Origin: Eumeta japonica
Taxonomy: Eukaryota > Arthropoda > Insecta > Lepidoptera > Psychidae
DNA: 64,000 nt
Direction of reading: 5' to 3'
Assembly (NCBI GenBank): GCA_005406025.1
Contig: BGZK01000845.1
Location: 202,843 to 266,842, forward strand
Made by a program: the position numbers and the translations under genes. The notes below the pieces were generated by a model that saw only the letters and a program-made list of their open reading frames with translations, was not told the DNA's origin and searched no databases. Positions 42,701 through 57,600 of the stretch are shown here, in pieces (position 1 is the stretch's first letter; each line of letters starts with the position of its first letter).

Positions 42701-45700
42701 GCAAAGCGAAAGATTGCTCGCTGACTAAACACATAAATAAAAATGTCATAACAGTCGGAGGACCGTTCTGTGGAGCACTTTTTTTAATCTGAGAGGCTTA
42801 TTCGAAGTTAACATTCGGTGTCACCTTAAATTCTTGTCAAGAAAAAGCGTCGAGAAGATTTGACCGCGAATCGAACGCTGTACCATTCACGCGGCAGGTC
42901 GGTCCATAAACTTACCACCACGCCCACCTAGTACAGTCGGTCGTCCGCGGACACTCAATACAATCCGTACGCGACAGGGACGGGCCGCTAATGGATTAAT
43001 ATTTATTAACTATACGATAAACCGCAAAAAAATAAATATCACACACTCATCGTGTATGACGTTCGTTATTCATTAACCAGTCCGTGATGAGTGAGACACG
43101 TCGAGTCTTCGGCATGTTAAATGTAACCCGAATGACGTCATTACGCAAGGTGTGGTTTATGGTGCGAAATCAAAAGTGTAACAACAATTAATATAAAACC
43201 GGCCAAGTGTGAGTCGAGCTCGCGCTAAAGATCCCGAGTTCGATGAAAAAAAAAACTCATTTTTGGTTAACACGTAACGCCAATATATTGGTCGGGTTAC
43301 GGACCCATCGATACACTAATCCTATTCGACGTTGGCCAATTTTATCTGCACAATTAATCCTCGACAGTACTTTAACTCATTAAGTCAGTATGTATTAACT
43401 TAGTAAGTATGTACTATATCACCATACATACTTACTAAGTATAAACATTATCCGCGGATCGCATCAAAGATTTACGATTACGAAATCGGAAATCGTAATT
43501 AACTAATAAAGAATAACGCGAAGTCGCCTTACTCCACAGAAATTTTCCCATTAAATTTTTATACTTTAATAACAAAAACAAAGTGATATCTCAAAACGTT
43601 AATGTCATAGACATTATTGCATTTTCACGTTTTTTTTTATACTTTACGTAATAAATAAAACTAAACACTTTTGTTTTTTTTTTAAGAAATAAATGTACAT
43701 AATTTTCAATTGGAAAATAATAACCATTATTGTATGATATTTCAACCAAGTTTTTCATTATAAAAATCTGAAAAACGGTTCACCCCGTAGCCCAACCCTA
43801 AAACTTAACGCTATGATATTTATCGATGTGCTTTTAAGCTCTTTGAATTTTCAAACTATAGTCGTCCATTGGGTATTTGTGCTCAAAAATTCGAAAGACG
43901 ATTGACCCTACAGGTCATCCCTGAAAATTTTTGCTACTTTCGAGCTCAACGCGTTCAAAAATATATATAGCAGTAAACTATAGTGCTCAAAAATACTTGT
44001 TGAGCTCTTCAAGTTTAAAAAACCCAAATTTATTCAAAAATAAAAGCTTTAACTACGATACCTTTTGAACGCGTTGTTTGATTTTGATGCGCTTTACATG
44101 ACTCGACAAAGTTTTTTAATCAGAAAAATTTCATATAGAAAATTTCAGAAGCTATTTAAAAAACTCTTTTTTGAAGTTTTCGTTAACCATATATGTTAAA
44201 CAAACCAACCGATTTTGTTGCAGTTTGCAACGATTGACATTGTTTTGACAAAGAAGATATGGTTAGATTTTAAAATTTATCAATAGTGACTTAAAATATT
44301 GTAAAAAAAACACTTTTTAAAATTTTTCTCCATCGATATATCTAACAAATCAACCTATTTTACACAATTAACGGTACTCGATACAACTATTAGGGGAAAA
44401 AAGCTGATTAAATTTTGATATTAACCGGTAGAGTAGCCTAAGAATTATTTCCAAAACATATTTCTGAAAACGCTTTTATTAAGATTTCTTAAATCGCAGA
44501 CTGCATTTCAATAGATCGACCTGTTTAAAAGTTATGAGAGATTTATACATACAAACACCGTTTATACGTAGATAAATACAGATATCACTCGGAAAATAAT
44601 CTCAAATGCATTTGTAGAACCGTAAAAAGTTAAAATCTGATGAAAATCCGACTTTCGAAAATAAGATTGTAAACAGAAACTCCCCATTTTATGAAAATTT
44701 ATCAATTTTCATACCAAGAATTTAAAAAAAATGCATATTTTTTTCGTTTATTTTTATAAGTTCGCCAAATTACATTAATATGTATCCGTACCGAAACCTT
44801 GTGTCGTTTTTGGTTTATTATTAAACGACCATAAACCTTAATGCATTGGAAACTTAGTTGGAAATCGCTTATCTATAATCTTAGATTGTTTAGCTGGGAG
44901 CTTAGACTTTGACGTATTTTTTTAAAATAGCTTAATAAATTAAACAGTAAAACTTAAATATTTAGCAAAAGACGAATATTTTAATTTTGGACTTGAATTG
45001 ATTTCGGAATGTTTGGAACTGCGCGTTGATGCCGCTCACAAATTTACTGGGCCAATATTATAATCGAATAAGATTTATCATAAATTATTGCTTAGAATTA
45101 GGAAACGAAATAATAAAATACTATACAGATATTTTTATCACTGTACTATCCTTAATACTGATAGGAATTTTAAACTGTAGACTGAATTTATCACTCTTAA
45201 CCGACGGTCTCGCCCGCGATATCGTTTTTATTTTAGAATAGACGTTTTTTACCAAAGCGTCCACAGCGTTCCTCTTTGGCATCATCGTCCAGTATGAATT
45301 GAGTGTATTTATCTTTCGCAATATGTTTAAACAAACGCTTCATAAATTTTAACGAATATAAATTATTCTCGATATTAGAGATCTAACGACTAGTACCGGC
45401 GGGTGTACTTATATGGCCGAGCATAAAAGGTGGCAAAAAATTCGCTACGCATGATGTATGCTGATAATATTACGGTTCGTAAAGGTACGCATTACAAAGC
45501 CTTTGATTAAATAGTATAAGGTATAATAAAGGGCTTAAAAGCTTTTCAACGCACTAATTTCAAAAGTTAACAAAAGTTTCATACGATTTCATTTGTTATA
45601 AGACGGAAACTCTTCTAATTTCTAGGATGGAATTATACACTAAATGTGCCTTTTCAAATACAAATTATCGTTAATCGGAACACCATGTAAATCAGGACAG

Positions 45701-48700
45701 TAGTTATTATGCGCGATGCGTACGCATGTAAATAGACAGATACTGCATAGTTTGGGATTGAGATTGGGATTCGTAGCAAAAACTATCGAAGCAAAAGGTG
45801 AAGAAGGCCTATGTCCACACGGGCGAAGCCGGGGACGAAGAGCTCGTACGTGGCTATACAAAGTATAAATTGTTGTCGATTTACACAAAAGCGAATACTC
45901 ACTATGAACGACAAATAGAAGTTCTTCTTGGTCGGCTTGTAGAAACAGAGCACTGCGTCCGTGCGCAGGCTCTCGCCGCAAAAAGTGTAGTCGAAGGTCT
46001 CGAGGCAGTACTCAGCCGTGGAGCTCACCGACGAGTTGTACTGCGCCACTTCCGCGTACTCCGTCAGAAAGTACTGGCTCAAAGCGTACTTTCCGTCCGA
46101 ACAGCTCGGCACCTGCACGCGGATGCCCAGGGTTTCTGCGAAATATGCCTCACTTCATTTCTTGTCCAGATCGGGTATTGTCCCGATACGATTAAGTGTC
46201 AACGACCAGGAAAAGTAATAGTTTCGCAAAATTTCAAAGCGAAAATTTCAAACAGACAATCGAATGGTACAGCGATGAAAACATAATTAACGTTTATCAT
46301 CTGTGTAAATGCAGGTGTGTCAGAGCAAAAGTTAGACAGACAGAGATAAATTGCACATGTATTTTATATTTCCTTGAAGGCTTGCGAAACTTTTACAAAA
46401 CCGTTTACACAGTCTAGGTAAAAAATTGAAAATGGTGAAAAATAGAGATACTAGTCCTAAAAATACGTGCGATAGCTCATTCGATTTAGAATAATGTCTA
46501 GAAAAATGTACCGAAAGCGTTTATTAGCACATAAAAAAATGCAAAAGATATAAACAATTAAAAAAAAAAAGATATTTCGTTTTTCACTGATATTTCGTAA
46601 AGTATTAATTATTAAAAAAATTGAAAAAAAAATCTTAAAGATGAGTAAATTTCCTATAAAAAACCCTTAACTCCCAGAACTCTACTTTCATTATTCATAA
46701 TTTTAATTTAACGCTGAAAATGAGCCTTCGCACGGCATTTTAATGTAGCGCGTGCGACGTCAAAACCGAATATGTCGCACTAAATAATTTTTTTAACGTA
46801 TTAAATTTTAATTTAAAAATTTGAATAAATTATAGTGTATTCAGAACACTTCAAAAAATATATTCTCATTAAAAATTTAACTCAAACTCAATTTTGTAAC
46901 AAGTTAAATAATTGTTAATTAACAAAATTTTCTCCAACTTTCGTCTTAATTGTACATTAAAGAAAATGTTTAAATAAACGAACTACAATTTTTTCGCTTG
47001 TTGGAGCTCTCCTTATGTACATGCCTAATAATATAATAAAAGTTCAAAAAAATTCAATACTTTGTTTATAATAAAATTTTTTAGTATAAACGATATTACT
47101 TTGATTTTTCAAGGAGAGAACAAAAATTAGTCTACAAAAAATAAAAGTGGTTCTATGAATATGTCGGTAGATTATTAAGTGATAGTGTTACAGTTTTTTG
47201 AAAACCAATCTAATTTACGAATAATAAAATGAATAAAATGACGGATACATGAAATAGACAGATATAAACCGGAGACCAAATGAATATACATGATAAGTCG
47301 ACCGTACTGTTATCTATTAACATTAATTAAACACTAAAATGGAGAAATTGTTTATTCACGAAGAACGATCGCATACTGAAGTTCCATTTTTTTTTATTCG
47401 AAATGTCTTTGAGATTTATATCTCCCTGGCCTCAAGTAATGCTGCCTCTGAATTCAATTTTTGAAATCAAAGTTTTTCGCGCATTTTTTCAAATTTTTTA
47501 AATACCTATTTTAAATTTTCTTGTTTATTTACCTAAAAGTTTTTTACATTTTTTTTTAATTGTCGATATTTCAGAAGCTTGTCTATTTGAAAATCAGACC
47601 GCCCTTGATATCAAGATGATTCAAAGAAAAATTTTATTCTAGTAAAGTAGTCCGCATCAAATCTTTTGATTTTCTATAGGAAACGTATAGGAAAGATTAT
47701 TTTTGCTTCTTCTGATTCTTTTATGTAGATATATGTATAAGACTAAGTACGAACTTTCAGAAAAAGAATAAAAAATAACAAAAACCTTTAATTTTATTCT
47801 TTTAAATTATTTTTACATATTATTGTTTGTTTACAACGAAAAAAGAAAATATATGGAGCGCACAAAAGCAGAATACGGTAAAAAATTCAGTACATTAACA
47901 TTTAGTTCATTAGTTAGATTGCTGTTTTATCTGGAAATTACCAAAATATTATATTTTTTGAATATACCGTATGTTAAGATTTTCAAAAGTACTGAAGAAC
48001 TATCCTAAAGCCCAATAAATATTTAATATTATATTAACATTTTTTAGTAATTAAATTATTCGCCGGCAGTTTTTTATACAATGTTTTAAATCTCTATCTG
48101 TCGTTGTACAGTACAAATAATTGCCCGGCATATAATACTAGGTACGTTATTATACGCCGGACACTTCTTTGTACTGTGCCGAAGAACAAGATCGGAGAAA
48201 AAATGTACCGTCAGCGCGCCGCCTTAGCCATTGTGGATACTGAAATACTAAAGACATATTATCACAGTGAACTCGTGTGCGAGAGAATTCACAGATTTCA
48301 ATCATGTTTATTTAAAAAAATCTATTCCCATGAAATATGATTCCATTATAAAGTTTTGAAGGAATCAGGTTAAACGGGGCCGTCGAAGCCTCGAAGACGG
48401 TCCGCAGCGGGCGTACCGTTGCGGCCGTCGCCGACGATAATGAGGCGAAAGCGAACGTCGGGAGATCACCGAAGACGCGGGCATTAGCAAGGAACGCGTA
48501 AACAGTATAACCCATCAATATTTATGGAATACGAAGGCCAGAAGGCCAGCACGCGCCGGGTCGCTATTTACTCCCTTCGATACGGAGGCGACGTGAAACG
48601 TTGGGTGACGTCTTCAAACATTAATACAGAGTGGTCGGATGGAGATTATTTCTGGAATATTCACTTGTAATAAGACCCTAATCTGACTGTGTATTTCCGA

Positions 48701-51700
48701 AAGTAAATAAAATTATTACGGGTGATATGCGAAGAACGGAAGCCTTTCGAACGGAATACTTTGGGATGTTCAAGGAGTATTGATAAAACATTATTAAAAA
48801 CAAATACGATGAATGTCGTATATCATGCTAATTTGTTGGATCACCTATTACGAAAACACAAACAGTACAGGCGCGTTGATTTTATACTATATTGTGTTAG
48901 CGCATACCGCCCGTCATGCTGCTCAAACGATAAAGCGGAGATTATTTCCTGTTTAAACTTTTCAAGAAAAATTTAGCAGTTGATGAAGAGATGGCATCAT
49001 TTTGACATCAAAATGAAGTAACATTCTTTTAATGGTTTGATGTCTTCTTAAAACAAAAATAGCTGCAGTTTGCTTAGAGGGCTAGATGAAAATTAAGTGT
49101 CTATGCTCGCCTTTTTTTAATAAATAAAGAGATTAGATTGTTTATCACCCCATCCCCCTCGTATGAAATTGATTTTATTTCCTAATCGTAAAGAGCATAA
49201 TCATCATAAAAATTAATCCACAAACGAAACTGTTCAGTGTAGATAAGGAATAATGTGGAGTTTTATGAAAATACAAGAGCGGTGAGAAGGGCATTTCCAA
49301 AGTCAAATAATTTACCATCAGTCTTATTGATCAATATTTAATACAAATTTTTAATTGATCATTAATGTAAGGAGCGCTTGCTCCTCTGGAGCACTTTAAG
49401 CTGTCGGCCGCAGACGTCGCCGTCGCGCTAAGGTCAAAGTCGCACGGCGCCAAGGCAAGGTAAGCTTTAAATTATTTTTTGTTGCTTAGTTTTACTTAGT
49501 TTGATATTTTTCTACTTTTGCATTCGTTTGTATCGCAAGCTGAGCAATTTGAAATAAAAAAAAATCGTTCAGTTGCCTCATAAGATAGATCTTTTGGTTT
49601 TCCCTTTCACAAACTCGAGATCAATCTCGAGAAGCCTTTAAGTCAGAGGCCGGGACTGTGAGGGTGGAAACTTGGGGAAATGAAGAAATGCATGTCCCTA
49701 AATATCTCTGCTTCAAGTTTATGGATTTTGATGTATCTGGTGTCAATGTACTTCCGGATCTGATACGCTCAAAATTGGAAAAAACCCTGCTGTTCTCATA
49801 CCTAAACCTCAAATAAAAAAATTAAGTGACAAGACATGCATCAGTAATAGCGATTATGTTCCAGGTGTGAGTTTTGATTCTGCTTTCGGTATATTTTGCT
49901 TAGAGTGTATCAAAATAAAACTTAGGCTGCGATAGTTACTATTGTATAATCGAACGAAGATAATGAAGCTTTCAATGTATGGAAAGGGCCGTCTCTAATT
50001 ACTATTTATTTGCTATTTGTACGTTTTTCATACACAAAAAGTATTGCTAGTCCTATTCCAAAACATAATCTGCCTCTCTATGAAAATCAATTAAAACCCG
50101 TTCAGCGTTTCGAATGTAACTGAAGGACAAACATTCGCACAAAGATACTTTCACATTTATGATAAATGTATAGATTAGTTATATAAATTTAATGTTAGGG
50201 TTTTTCGTCGTCCCACCACGCATCTGAATTTAGTCAACATATATGTGCAGTTATTTGTAATTATCTTATTGTGTTGTAATCGAGAAAAAATAATTTGAAA
50301 AGTAAGGTACATCTCAGATAGTTGGAAAGAAACCAGACGAGACAGACTACCTTCATACTATATCGTTCGTATCAACCAAAATTAGTTACACGCAATCGAA
50401 GGCCGACAATACTTGAAGAAAAATAAGATTATTATGAATATAACGAGCTAGTAGTTTGGCTTATTTCCAACGGTTTAAACTGTAATGCAAAAAGGATTTT
50501 TATTTTTAATAATTAATTACACAAGTTTTATGATTTATAAATCGTAATAAGAAAAGGGACGTAAATATTTACATCATTTAAATCAATCACATATATGTAA
50601 AATGATATTCCAACCCGAAGTTTAGCGTTGCGTCGGTAGGTACCTTCTAAATTTACGCACAGATGAATAAATTGACTACTGATTGACGCGTCGTAAGGAA
50701 ACATTTTGGGAAATGAAGATTACCTTAGTAATAATATCTAGGCACGCGCTGATTTGTCGTCAATATTCATTCATCACTCATAAGTTCGTAGTGATGTTAT
50801 TAGTAATGAATAAACGCATTAATGAATGCAACAGCCTCCGCCGCCATTAAAAATTCAGGTTGCGGTCACTCGGCTGAATAATTGTTTACCGAACGTCGGG
50901 CGAGGCAAAAATCATGATTGTACAGTCAAAGCGTAGTTAAACAATAAACTAAAAAAATACGTCAGACTGTGCTGATCTCACACATACGAAGGTTCCGTAT
51001 CCTTACTGACTATAGTTTTTGTTTTTGATTTCACGTTCACATATTGAAAAAATGGCGGATACAAGACCACAAATACGAGACCAGGATGAGAGTCCCTCAC
51101 CAGCAAACTCTTGAGAATTGAATAACATCGACTTGAAATCATGTGCAGTTTTGACAACGATCCTGCAGCGAAGATCGTCTCTCCACAGACGAAATCTCGA
51201 CACTTAACGACATTAAACTAAAGTTAAAAATCGATTTAATAAAATAACAGAATCTCAATGACTTGATGTTACACTCTCCTGTCTAAGAAATCGCCTCCCC
51301 GCTAAGCAACATATAAAAAGTGGACACCTCTTTAAAACAAAAACAATTCACGAAATAGATGAACCATTTTTTTTTCACCGATCACTAAAAAAACTTACTT
51401 AGAAATTAAAACAGGTAGGTAGATAGTTTATTAGATTATATTGAAACAAAGTTTATTCTTAATTTTTCATTTATATATTAACCACTGAATTGAGAATGCT
51501 GCGGCAGTAACACAGCAGCGCGCATGTAAACCTCAATATGTTCTTCAATCGTAAAACAAATCAACACAATGTAATACAAAAGTTTGTTCGTATCTATATG
51601 AAAGGTTGTCTCTGGAATTACGGAACCGATTCTAAAAAAAAACTTTCTTTTATTGATAGAAAGCTGTACTATCCCTAAATAATATAGGACTATGTTTAAT

Positions 51701-54571
51701 TTTATTTTTATTTGTCAAGTTACATCGTAATCTGTTCAGTAGTTTTAACTTTCAGCCGTAATAAACATACATCTTCACATCTACAGTTTCACCTTCGTAA
51801 CATTTAAGGTAAATGTATGTTTAAGAATTACTAAACCAACATAAATACATACTTATATACCGAACTATTTATAAACAATAACGCTCTATTTAAAGATGAA
51901 AATATTAATTCTACGTCCACTCGGGCGAAGTCGCAAACGAAAGTCAGTATATAATATACCAATAAATGGATAGTACCTGAAATAAATTGAATAACAAAGC
52001 CAAACTTTAATCAGCAGCAAGTCCTTTTGAGCACGAAGCGCATCAAACTCTTGGATGTTAGCGGTAATTGTATTCTAGTTCTCTAATAACATAACCAATT
52101 AACTTTGAACTTTTTTTGTTAAAAATAGTTAAAAAGTTAAGAATAGCTAAGTACACTTAACAAATTCGCGCATGATAAGATGCGAACAACGCAGAGGCCG
52201 CTTCGTAGAAAGTAGATCTGAGTTAGAAGAAAACTAAGAAGACAGAACTGAAGATGAGATCAGAGTTACCGAAGGGGCTGGCCGAAGTAGAAGAGCAATC
52301 TTCAACCAACATAAACATACATACCGTCGTCCGCGAGACATCACAGAACATACGCACGGTCCCTCGCTTGCTCAAACAATAAACGGCCCATCATCACCCG
52401 CACGGACGTTCCGACGATGAAGCAGCGTACTCCATACGAATTTCATCGGAACACTCGTTTTGCGTTGGCTATCAAACGAAAAAAAAAAGTGTTTCGCTCT
52501 AGCGATCGCGCAGTGTAAAGCGTTGGCGCATGGTGAATTACACAAATCACAATACCGGCCTTGACGATTGCTCTGAGCGATGCTGACATTTACGAGGCTT
52601 CCATTTACGAAGCTTTCTTTGTCCCTAATCTTTGCCCTTATCGCTGTCCTTTGTACAACGCAACGTATGTTATTTTAGACGTTGCTGACGTTTGACGAGA
52701 AATGCAAATATTATAAATAAATAGATTTGATATTATGAAATACTGTATTAGTAGATTTATAAAAGTTAACAAGTATAGAGACGAAAGTAAATTATAAATG
52801 ATGATGAACTTTAAATAAATATGTAAACGCCTTGAGTGATGATAGGGAATTTAAAAATTATATAATTGGCTTTTCTTAAAAGTTAATACTTGACAGGCCT
52901 TTGCAGTCGCCTTTGGCAGTCACGTGGTCTACAACATCGATGTCAAAATTATCACTGTAGATGAACAAGTGGAATCAAATGGAGCAGTTATACGAAAAAT
53001 ACGAAAACGAGTAAATTCTTTGGTTGACTGTGGGATATTCGAGCGTAATCATATGAACATTTTACAATTTATTTTAACTTTTCAAAAATTTTTCAAAACG
53101 AATTCTTTCAAAATAACTTTGAAGCATTACTTTTCAAGAACAAAATTCAAAATAAAAGCAAATTTTTCAATTGTCTTAAGTTATCTTCACTTATCATAGA
53201 TTAATTTTGATATTGTCCATTTCTCTTTTTAAGAGAGAGAAACTATTTTAAGTATTTATTAATATGTATTGATATTCGCACTTGACCGTGAATTGACCAA
53301 AACCCGTCGAGTTCTCGCGCGGGCCCCGGGCGATCGCCCCACAGGCCACCCCCTGAAACAGACGCTGATAAAATTTTACGACACTGAGATAGGCATCGTA
53401 AATTCGCGATTTTATACATGCCGAAAATAGAGAACCCTAAATATGAACGTGAAAGCCAATTATCTGTGACAGCGACGCGTGACAGCCCGACTACGAACGG
53501 AGTGGCGTCCGATATCGTATGTAACCCGTCGGATAAACCAGATACGGACGCGTGCGGCGTCACATCCGCGCACGTGTGTAATTATATATGATCTAATTAA
53601 TTAGGAAACGACGCAAGCGTGACGGACGTACAACGTGAACGTGAAGTATTAAATATTTTTCGACGTTCCGCATCACAATACCGAATGATATATTTTTTTT
53701 GGCGTTATCTCGAATTCAGTCACTTACGGGCGGTTATCGTCTCAGAATTTATTTCATTGAACTCATTGCAATTCGGTATAACTATAGTAAACAATTTACA
53801 CACCACGACATGATAGTCAAATGGAATGTTAATAAAAAAAATATGAGTCTCTCGAATTGAGAACGCACAATGGAAATGTGAAACTTTCTACGTATTTTAT
53901 TGAAAATCATTATAATATGAAAATGTGCCAGTACACCACAATCCTTTTATAATTTTCACTAAAAGTATCGCTCCAACAGATTCATTGGTTACTGCTACAC
54001 TATTATAATGTAGGGTCGTGATACTTTTTGTTGCGTTTAGAAACGGTTTTAGATGTTATTACGCAAACAAACTTTTTCAGATAGAATTGATGCGATAATA
54101 CGACCTGCAGATCAATAACGAAACATTAAGATCTATACTATACTGCATACGAATACAGCCTCTTTCCTGATGATTGCGTGCGCGCATCTTGCATGAACAC
54201 GTCCATTACGTCCTCAAGAGTGCAGCTACGTGACCGCATCATACACGAGGCATCATCGTCGACGAGCCTCGCCAAGCCTCGTGCACTGGTATTACGTCAC
54301 CACCACTTCTTGCCAGTCGGTTTTTCTATGCTGACTCCCGTGTTTACGCTTTGCAAACTTATTTTGAAGCCATCGTGTAGAGTGAAATGAAACTTTACGT
54401 GTTTTCTAATAATAAAATAAAAAAGATAGTGCGTGTCAGCCCCAACGCGCGACTTGAGTTTACTCCTCAAAAGCAGATTTTCTTGGAACATATACAATGG
54501 GAAAAGGGATAAATAAACGCATCTCTTATAGTGTTCAAAGCATGTATATATGTATATATTACATGCTTTTA

Positions 54572-54620
<49 letters not shown>

Positions 54621-57600
54621 TTTTTATATTGTTATGACAATATATATTACACACAATAAATTCATATTATATAATTAATAGAAATGAGGCTGCAAAAGTC
54701 CATATAAACGACTGGTAACAATGACAATAACGTTTAACGCCATATACAGCGAAAACGCCTTAAGTATAAGATGCGTGAATATGTATTGCGCGGGGGGCAA
54801 CATAACGACTTCACGTTTTAATAACACTCGAATTCGCTTCCCACTTAATCTGCATACCGCGGATTACACATAAAAATCGACCAACCCCAAAAATTACTTT
54901 ATGAAGAAATAACCGCTATTGAACTACATATTATACGTAATTTTATAGCGTATTTTATTATGAGTATAATACGCTATAACCGTATAGAGTGAAATTGTCT
55001 AAAGTAAATATTTTCGATTCTTTATAAAATTCTAAATGAAACACTAAAATTAAATTTCTTAACCATATAAGACTTTCTATAGCTCTATATAAAATTATGT
55101 AAAATGTATCATTTAATTTGCCATGTAGGTTTTTCACGTTTTTTTTTTTAATCCGGATTCGTATCAAATGCAAAATTACAAAATAATGAGTCGCCACAGA
55201 AAAGTAAGGGATTACCAATATAAAGGAATTTAAAGCATAAAAAAGCACATTGTTGCGAAATAGACACATATCTTTTTGATTGAAAATGGATGAAATTAAA
55301 GAAATTTGCATTAAATATTGTTTTTATAGAAAAAGACTAAAAAGTTTAGTCTTTTTTTTTTTATGCGGACACGCATCAATTTACGTTTCCGTAGCAATTC
55401 GAATATCTATATGAAATGATAAGCTTATTTAAAAAAAAATTTCGACTGTTACCGTTATAGATTTGAATTACAGGCCAATTTTTGTAGCTCAAAATCAGGT
55501 TTTCTTCTAATTGAAAGTTTCAAGTATGAAAGTATTCCATGGCGTGACAAAAGGAAATTAGTCGAGCTTTGTAATTGTTCATTTACGTTATTCGTTTCAA
55601 CTAAACAATATACCGAAGATTATGCGACAAAACATGTATGAAAATAAATACATATAAAATTGAATTTATGCAACAATTATTATTAGCGTTATTCATATTA
55701 TTAGCTATAATACTAATAAAAATAGGTTTAGTGAAAAAAAAGGCCCTAAATAACATGAAAAAGTTACATTTCGCTTTCGTTCATTTCATACGAGGAAGAA
55801 GGTTCTTCGAGGAAGAAGAAACTTCTACAAAAAGAAGTCAAATTGGGACCTTATGACTTAGAAATAACTTGTATTAAAAAAATCTTTTATATGTATCTCG
55901 TTTTCATATTGCTCTCAATTTTGGTGAAAGATCCCAATTTTCATTGAAAGTGTTTAATGAATGGTGCCGATCAGAGAAAATAAATAACGCGCTACTAAAA
56001 TCTCCGATTTCCGAAGTACTACGAATTAGCGAACATAACGATGGGCTTTGAAATTGCACCTTATCGCCATACATTACGGTGTAATTGTTATTATACAATG
56101 TCAGCAGCTAACGAGATTCGAAAGCGGATAATAATAGGGAACCTTCACGTGTGGCAGTAGGACAAAGTCCACAATTTTTAAAGGTTTTTAAAAACATTGA
56201 TACTATAAAAATCGATGGCTTGTGGTGGACAGGACGTATCCTAAAAGTGAACGACGCCAGAGGGGCCAATCTCTTCAAGGTCACCCGGGAGGTCGTCGAA
56301 GTTGACACAGGACCAAGCCACACGGCTGGATGGCGAATTAGAGCGGATTTTTAAAAATATTGCTGTGAATATTCGCAGAAAAAAATACGAAGACAAATCA
56401 GTTTGGAGAGAGATAATGTCTCCAGGCTAAGCTGATGCAAATTGGGTTAGACAACGGGTCGCATTATAAGTTTCTGTATGTTTTTTATCCAGTATAGAGC
56501 GAGCAGTCCTAACTTATTTATTTTTATAAAGTATCTAGAAAATTGCATAGATGAGTAATGACATCTGTTTTTAAAAATTTTGACAGAACCAATTGAAAGG
56601 CAGAATCGTAAGCTTTTAGGTAATCTGAATATAAGAAAATAATAAAGAATTCACGTTTTTTGTCTTTAGCTAAACAACATACAACCCTAGAAATTCATTG
56701 TAACAAACTTACCTAAAGACATTTACTATAACTCTTATAATTGATTAAATTTATATATTTAGTAATGCTTTACAGAATCGAATGATAGTCTAAAGGTGCG
56801 TTTAAACTACCACTGTCCCGATGATTTTTGTCTGTTCGATACTGAAACTGTCGAGATATCGATTTCAGGAATCTTATAACTTTAAAAAACAATTTAAAAC
56901 ATTTCATAATCTGAATATTGGAATTTTAAATTTTTAAGAGCAGGAAATTAAGAAACATTTTTGCGTACATTGATCTACAACAAGATCCCTTACTCCAACT
57001 GCAAATGTCAGTGTACTCGCAAAAAAATTAAATGTGATATAACCATAAACAATTTCCAGATTTTCTTCTTTTACTTTTGCTGTGGAACCTAGCCTCTTGC
57101 CAACTTTCATAATTTTAGGTGTTCGCGTCATACGTGAAATATGCAGCAAAAATGTCCGCATTTTTTGATCGAGATGACTTGAAAATTTGATTTATTATTG
57201 CTTCAAGGGATCACAGACTTAAGTATTTTATATTAATTACAAGTTAATACGTCCCGACATTTATAAGATAAAAAGTCTTTACAGATGACAGACAACGAAG
57301 TGATCCTAAAAGTGCTTTTAATATATGGAACCGAAAAATTAACTCTTTATTGAAAAATACATTTAAAATCTGAGTATATAGTTTCTAGTAACTTTTTAGT
57401 TTCACTCTAAGGTTGTACATTGTCAGGTTCGGGTTTGTCATTGTCAGACCTAGCCCTTGGGCAGATTAAAGTGAAAATTTTTTAGCAACCCTTTGGTTTA
57501 CGCTTTCACATCGTATATATTGTATTTCAGTTAATGTTAAGTAAAGAAAAATTATCGACTTTATAAAAAATCATGTTCACTTGCAGGAACCAACCCTTAT

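Larger units (their letters stand above)
36990..45902 (-). other. Receptor intron 2 (8.9 kb)
   Basis: Contains array-bearing repeats (37380 and 45745), a SINE-like box B (38508), a pair of hairpins (38848-38928), two further hairpins (41101, 43398), a possible second SINE family (42840), and AT-rich degenerate repeats (43.7-44.7 kb). A GC-richer unique zone lies at about 39.0-40.9 kb. No coding gene is supported. Confidence 0.75.
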
